24,831 nt of DNA. Origin: a virus. Made by a program: the position numbers and the translations under genes. The first letter of the stretch is position 1, and every line of letters starts with the position of its first letter. The DNA is taken from the IMG/VR virus record IMGVR_UViG_3300031787_000784, positions 1 to 24,831 of that record. One strand, 5' to 3'. The notes under the pieces were generated by a model. It was not told the DNA's origin and searched no databases. It saw nothing but the letters and a program-made list of their open reading frames with translations. Below are positions 22,002 through 24,831 of the stretch, piece by piece.

Positions 22002-22658
22002 TTAAACGCCAGAAGCGATAGTGGTGGTATGAATCTCAAAGTTCCAGCGAACGATGACCTCGGGGAACACAACGTTGCCAGAACCGTTGACATAAGACGT
22101 GTCTTGAACAACGTCAACAACGTTCATGGGTAAGGTTCCAGTGGTTGCAGACGACGCAACGGCTACGCGGCTGTCGCCAGTAGTCGTCAAACCGCTGTTT
22201 TGCACCAAAGCTACGTTGGTACCAATGACGGTAAATTGCGTAGTAGAGGAAGGCAGCAAACCAGAAGTTGCGTCATCAGCAGTTGCGCCTGCGGCGATCA
22301 CAGCTTTGAACAGGGTGTTGGGATCATTACACACGTAAGCGGTAATGAACGTACCCGTAGGAGCCGTGGTGTTTGCAGGGAAGTATTGGGCAAAAGTGGT
22401 CTGACCTTGCGCGTTAACGTAAGAACAGCCCAAGAAAATGCCAATGACCTGTGAAGTCGTTACGGTTGCGCGAGCGGTCGTAATAGCAGATTTGATAATC
22501 GTGCCATCGTTAATCATCTCAACAACATCGCCGTAAAAAATTCCAGTGTTGTATGCCGAAGCAATCCGATACTGGCGAGTAGCGCCCGCGAAGGGGGTAC
22601 CGCCATACAGATTGATCGGCTTCAAGCCGTAAGGCTTGTCGATCGTAGGATATGCCAT
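22002..22658 (-). CDS. Capsid-associated / decoration-like protein
   Basis: 218 aa, ATG with TTGGAG six bases upstream. N-terminus AYPTIDKPYGLKPINLYGGT, then TRQYRIASAYNTGIFYGDVV and a beta-rich Thr/Ala/Val remainder ending VVFPEVIVRWNFEIH. The gene lies between the 159-aa gene and the major capsid gene. From memory similar proteins are found upstream of the capsid in aquatic podoviruses. Probably a head decoration or minor capsid protein; no specific family seen. Confidence 0.75.
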   Translation of the reverse strand: MAYPTIDKPYGLKPINLYGGTPFAGATRQYRIASAYNTGIFYGDVVEMINDGTIIKSAITTARATVTTSQVIGIFLGCSYVNAQGQTTFAQYFPANTTAPTGTFITAYVCNDPNTLFKAVIAAGATADDATSGLLPSSTTQFTVIGTNVALVQNSGLTTTGDSRVAVASSATTGTLPMNVVDVVQDTSYVNGSGNVVFPEVIVRWNFEIHTTTIASGV

Positions 22659-22672
22659 TTAAGACTCCAAGT

Positions 22673-23152
22673 TTATGAACCAGAACCGAAAGTAACCTTC
22701 GTTTTCTTCTCTGAAAAAAGAGGCATACGAGGATCACTGTCACGAAGAAAATTGTTGTCCACGGAATCCATTTGGGCTCTATTTTGAGTGTCGTAGTATT
22801 TCATACGCTGCTCCAAGAACTCAGTCGGAATCCGACAGAGCAACAGTCCACCCACCTCAATGTTGCCTTTAAAGCGACCTTCGGTGGTAGCGTGCATCAT
22901 TAGCTCGGGATACTCGTCCGCTTTACACGGCTCGTAGCCTTCGCGTAACTTTGAAGAAATGTTGCTTGGATCAGCGGTGCCCAACGTACTGATGCGAACG
23001 TAGCGGTGTTTCCACCCCGGACGTTCATCTGGCATGGGCAGGGTCTCAGGCGGACGCCACGCTGTTGGGCGTTGCATCACGGCACGAGAGTCCAACTCAC
23101 GACTCATACGATTTTGTGCTTTTTCAGCAGCTTTGACTTGCATTTGATCCAT
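22673..23152 (-). CDS. Conserved phage head-module protein, unknown function
   Basis: 159 aa. ATG shares one base with the scaffold stop (TAATG) and has AGAGGTG upstream. Contents: a helical N-terminus (QMQVKAAEKAQNRMSREL), a Pro/Trp segment (PTAWRPPETLPMPDERPGWK), a middle with YVRISTLGTADPSNISSKLR, and ELMMHATTEGRFKGNIEVGG, then LCRIPTEFLEQRMKYYDTQN. No known fold is recognised. It lies in the capsid-assembly block, so an assembly or minor capsid role is inferred. Confidence 0.75.
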   Translation of the reverse strand: MDQMQVKAAEKAQNRMSRELDSRAVMQRPTAWRPPETLPMPDERPGWKHRYVRISTLGTADPSNISSKLREGYEPCKADEYPELMMHATTEGRFKGNIEVGGLLLCRIPTEFLEQRMKYYDTQNRAQMDSVDNNFLRDSDPRMPLFSEKKTKVTFGSGS

Positions 23153-24141
23153 TATTCACCTCTTCTTAGTTTGGCAACCTGTTTAGCGTATTCTTCAATC
23201 GGGACCCCAAGCCTGCGAGCAATCGCAGCTTCGGACCCCTTTAACTTAATACGGTTAGGCGGGGTGCTACGGGAGGCCGGGGCCACCACCGCAGCGGGTT
23301 TTGTTGCACGGCGTGGAGGATCATCCTCGTAGGCCGGTTCTGACGTTCTTTTATTTGGAGGCGGTTCGTCATCCTCATCGCTCTGAGCGTCTTCAAACTT
23401 CTCAGGAAATCTCTTGCGCATCGTTTTATCGATGGTTTCAAAGTACTCTTCAGTACCTATATAGTCGGCACCATACTGCTTCTGTAACTTCTTGTCAAGC
23501 CCCATAGCAGTCATAGTCATCTCATCGTCTACCCCCCACCATTCTTTGTTGGAATCTATCCACTTTTGAGTGCGGCGATCCAACTTAGGAGCGGCGGGTT
23601 GGGCGGAGACAAACTGTTTGTCCTCCACCTCGATAGGCTTCATATCAGAGGCTTTGTCCATCCTCAAGGTAGCTTTGGCAATATCCGCTTGTGCGTCGGC
23701 AAGTGCATCTACATCCCCTGCTTCATAAGCCTCTTTGTACCGCTTTTTGGCGGCACCAAGCTGGATTTCAGCGGTGGATTGCGTCTGCTCAATAAACGCC
23801 TTGCTACCCGTAGAAAGCTGCTGTTGGAGACGTTTGTTCTCCTCAAACACTTGTCGGGCGAAGGTTTCGGCTGCTTCTCGTTCGCGCAGGGCTTCCTCTT
23901 TGGCGCGACGCTCATCGTGATAGCCACGGGTGAACTTTTTGATGCGAGCCTGTACCTTCTCGTCATAGGAGGATAGTTCGTCTTCGGTCGGGTCTTCCAC
24001 AGGCTCCTTCATAGGCTTGCGCCCACGGTCCTCTGGAGGGGTATCGTCCTCGATTTCTACCTCAAACTTGTCTTCAACAACGGCCTCCTGTTCGTCAGGA
24101 AACTTGTAGTCTTCACCTTTAAATGCAGGCAATGTTGCCAT
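23152..24141 (-). CDS. Probable capsid scaffolding protein
   Basis: 329 aa, ATG with AAGGAG five bases upstream. Very acidic N-terminus (about 10-60), a long Glu/Lys/Gln-rich coiled coil (about 60-170, ERREAAETFARQ-type heptads), a middle helical part (about 190-250), an acidic/Pro linker, and a basic C-terminal helix (RIKLKGSEAAIARRLGVPIE, then a Lys/Arg-rich end). Acidic helical body with a small basic C-terminal domain is the layout of phage scaffolds such as P22 gp8, where the basic end contacts the coat. Position before the capsid gene agrees. Confidence 0.75.
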   Translation of the reverse strand: MATLPAFKGEDYKFPDEQEAVVEDKFEVEIEDDTPPEDRGRKPMKEPVEDPTEDELSSYDEKVQARIKKFTRGYHDERRAKEEALREREAAETFARQVFEENKRLQQQLSTGSKAFIEQTQSTAEIQLGAAKKRYKEAYEAGDVDALADAQADIAKATLRMDKASDMKPIEVEDKQFVSAQPAAPKLDRRTQKWIDSNKEWWGVDDEMTMTAMGLDKKLQKQYGADYIGTEEYFETIDKTMRKRFPEKFEDAQSDEDDEPPPNKRTSEPAYEDDPPRRATKPAAVVAPASRSTPPNRIKLKGSEAAIARRLGVPIEEYAKQVAKLRRGE

Positions 24142-24150
24142 GATTACTCC

Positions 24151-24561
24151 TTATGATGCTCGTGTGATGCCACGGGGGTCTTCCACAACTGCTTCAACCG
24201 AGTCATCGTTGATGATGCGGAATTCACGGCCATGAATCTTCAGGCGGGTGCCTGTATTGGGTCGGACGATGACAAAATCACCTTCCTTGCACGACGGTCC
24301 ATTGGGGAACCGGGTAGCGTCTTTGTAGCAATCTGGGCCAAGCTTCACAACAAATAGAACCGGAGTGAGTACTTCCTCATAGTGCATTGTCTTGGCATCT
24401 TTAATCAGCCCCACTTCACTGTCGTGGTATTCCTCCATTGCTTCGGGAACGACACACAACATATGAAACCGCTTGGGGTCAGGCAACTGCTTGGCTTTTT
24501 GCTCCGCAGTGGTGTTCAAGATTCCAGACAGGTCTACTGCCGCTACGTCAAACTCAGTCAT
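24151..24561 (-). CDS. Phage GroES-like co-chaperonin (Cpn10 fold)
   Basis: 136 aa from ATG 24561, which has GGAGAAG four bases upstream; an in-frame upstream start at 24585 lacks a site. After an unusual 30-residue N-terminal extension, the Cpn10 pattern appears: strand RFHMLCVVPEAMEEY, a mobile-loop-like segment with VGLI (residues 50-53, compare GIVL of GroES), VLFVVKLGPDCYKD, then KEGDFVIVRPNTGTRLKIHG, with the final EFRIINDDSVEAVVED. It likely helps the host GroEL fold the capsid or scaffold, as T4 gp31 does. It sits directly upstream of the scaffold gene. Overlaps the 67-aa gene by eight bases. Confidence 0.85.
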   Translation of the reverse strand: MTEFDVAAVDLSGILNTTAEQKAKQLPDPKRFHMLCVVPEAMEEYHDSEVGLIKDAKTMHYEEVLTPVLFVVKLGPDCYKDATRFPNGPSCKEGDFVIVRPNTGTRLKIHGREFRIINDDSVEAVVEDPRGITRAS

Positions 24562-24757
24562 CAGACTTCTCCATTTTTTGCACAAGGTCGTTAATGATGT
24601 TTTCTGCGAGGTTCAGACCCCGGATGACTCCGCAGACTTTTTTGTATTCGTCAAAGGTATCGGCTCGACTTGCAGCGACAAAGGCAATTTGCTCCTGTCG
24701 CATCTTCTCGATCTCTTTGGCAACTACAGCCAACAACTTGTAGTCGTTCAATCTCAC
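24554..24757 (-). CDS. Small helical phage protein
   Basis: 67 aa from GTG 24757, which overlaps the previous stop as GTGA. GGAG ends directly at this GTG; a TTG six bases later (24751-24749) has better spacing, and would give 65 aa. Charged and helical: LLAVVAKEIEKMRQEQIAFV, then DEYKKVCGVIRGLNLAENII, ending LVQKMEKSDD. No known family. Located before the co-chaperonin; role unknown. Confidence 0.7.
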   Translation of the reverse strand: MRLNDYKLLAVVAKEIEKMRQEQIAFVAASRADTFDEYKKVCGVIRGLNLAENIINDLVQKMEKSDD

Positions 24758-24831
24758 TCCTTCTTGGGTTTACTAGGCGTTTTTTGCGCTGCCCGTTGCG
24801 CTTGCTGTACAGCCATTTGAGCGCGGTGTTT
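24754..24831 (-). CDS. C-terminal end of a gene running in from the right edge
   Basis: 25 codons plus stop are open from the window edge. The sequence is Gln/Ala-rich then Lys-rich (RAQMAVQQAQRAAQKTPSKP, ending KKE). Frame and basic tail suit a C-terminus; the stop overlaps the next start. Its identity cannot be told from this fragment; in this gene order a portal or another head gene would be plausible. Confidence 0.6.
   Translation of the reverse strand, partial: KHRAQMAVQQAQRAAQKTPSKPKKE

Noticed and set aside
1-24831. tRNA genes, integrase or attachment sites
   Set aside because: No cloverleaf-like segment, recombinase or repeated attachment core was found; the block is all structural and lysis genes.

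Overview
The window is a near gap-free late-gene block of a tailed bacteriophage. All supported genes lie on the minus strand, so transcription runs from 24831 towards 1. Genes abut or overlap, often as ATGA, TAATG, GTGA or TTGA. The largest stretch without a gene is only about 180 bases (20892-21074). The virion looks like a short-tailed (podovirus-type) phage. There are two adaptor / tail-tubular-A-like proteins, a large hub/nozzle-like protein, several fibres and an ejection-protein candidate, and no tape measure, sheath or baseplate genes. The host is not readable from the sequence. The three-TM-type holin, the cytoplasmic T4-type endolysin and the canonical AAGGAG ribosome-binding sites suggest a Gram-negative bacterium. 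From memory many of these proteins resemble those of uncultured aquatic phages; I could not check this.

Layout in transcription order. Head module (24831 to 21075): the end of an unknown gene, a 67-aa helical protein, a GroES-like co-chaperonin, a probable scaffold, a 159-aa unknown, a 218-aa capsid-associated protein and the major capsid protein. A strong UUCG-loop terminator follows the capsid gene, with a probable promoter overlapping it and a structured leader. Next comes an unusual block (20891 to 17601) of small, basic, Lys/Gly/Met/Ala-rich proteins, four of which carry the same short peptide signature near the C-terminus. Connector and tail module (17601 to 13292): tail-tubular-A-like adaptor, zinc-ribbon protein, two very small proteins (one only 58 aa), SU10-type adaptor, two beta-rich structural proteins and an 11-repeat protein. 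Fibre module (13282 to 7717): an S74-chaperone fibre, a glycine-rich adhesin, a small conserved protein, a second fibre with matching A/T/N repeats, and a tail-assembly-chaperone-like protein. Lysis module (7716 to 5409): a membrane protein apparently starting at AUU, two further overlapping single-TM proteins, the holin and the endolysin. Tail hub and ejection module (5400 to 1): hub/nozzle-like protein, jelly-roll (C1q-like) protein, a low-complexity protein with a distinctive C-terminal domain, a GNAT-like protein, and a Gln/Ala-rich ejection candidate that runs off the left edge.

Most interesting points: (1) the peptide signature shared by neighbouring, otherwise unrelated small basic proteins; (2) a 189-aa gene that can only be complete if it starts at AUU, directly after an in-frame stop; (3) a phage-encoded co-chaperonin beside the capsid genes; (4) a beta-domain shared by the adaptor and the hub protein; (5) four overlapping membrane-protein genes ahead of the endolysin.
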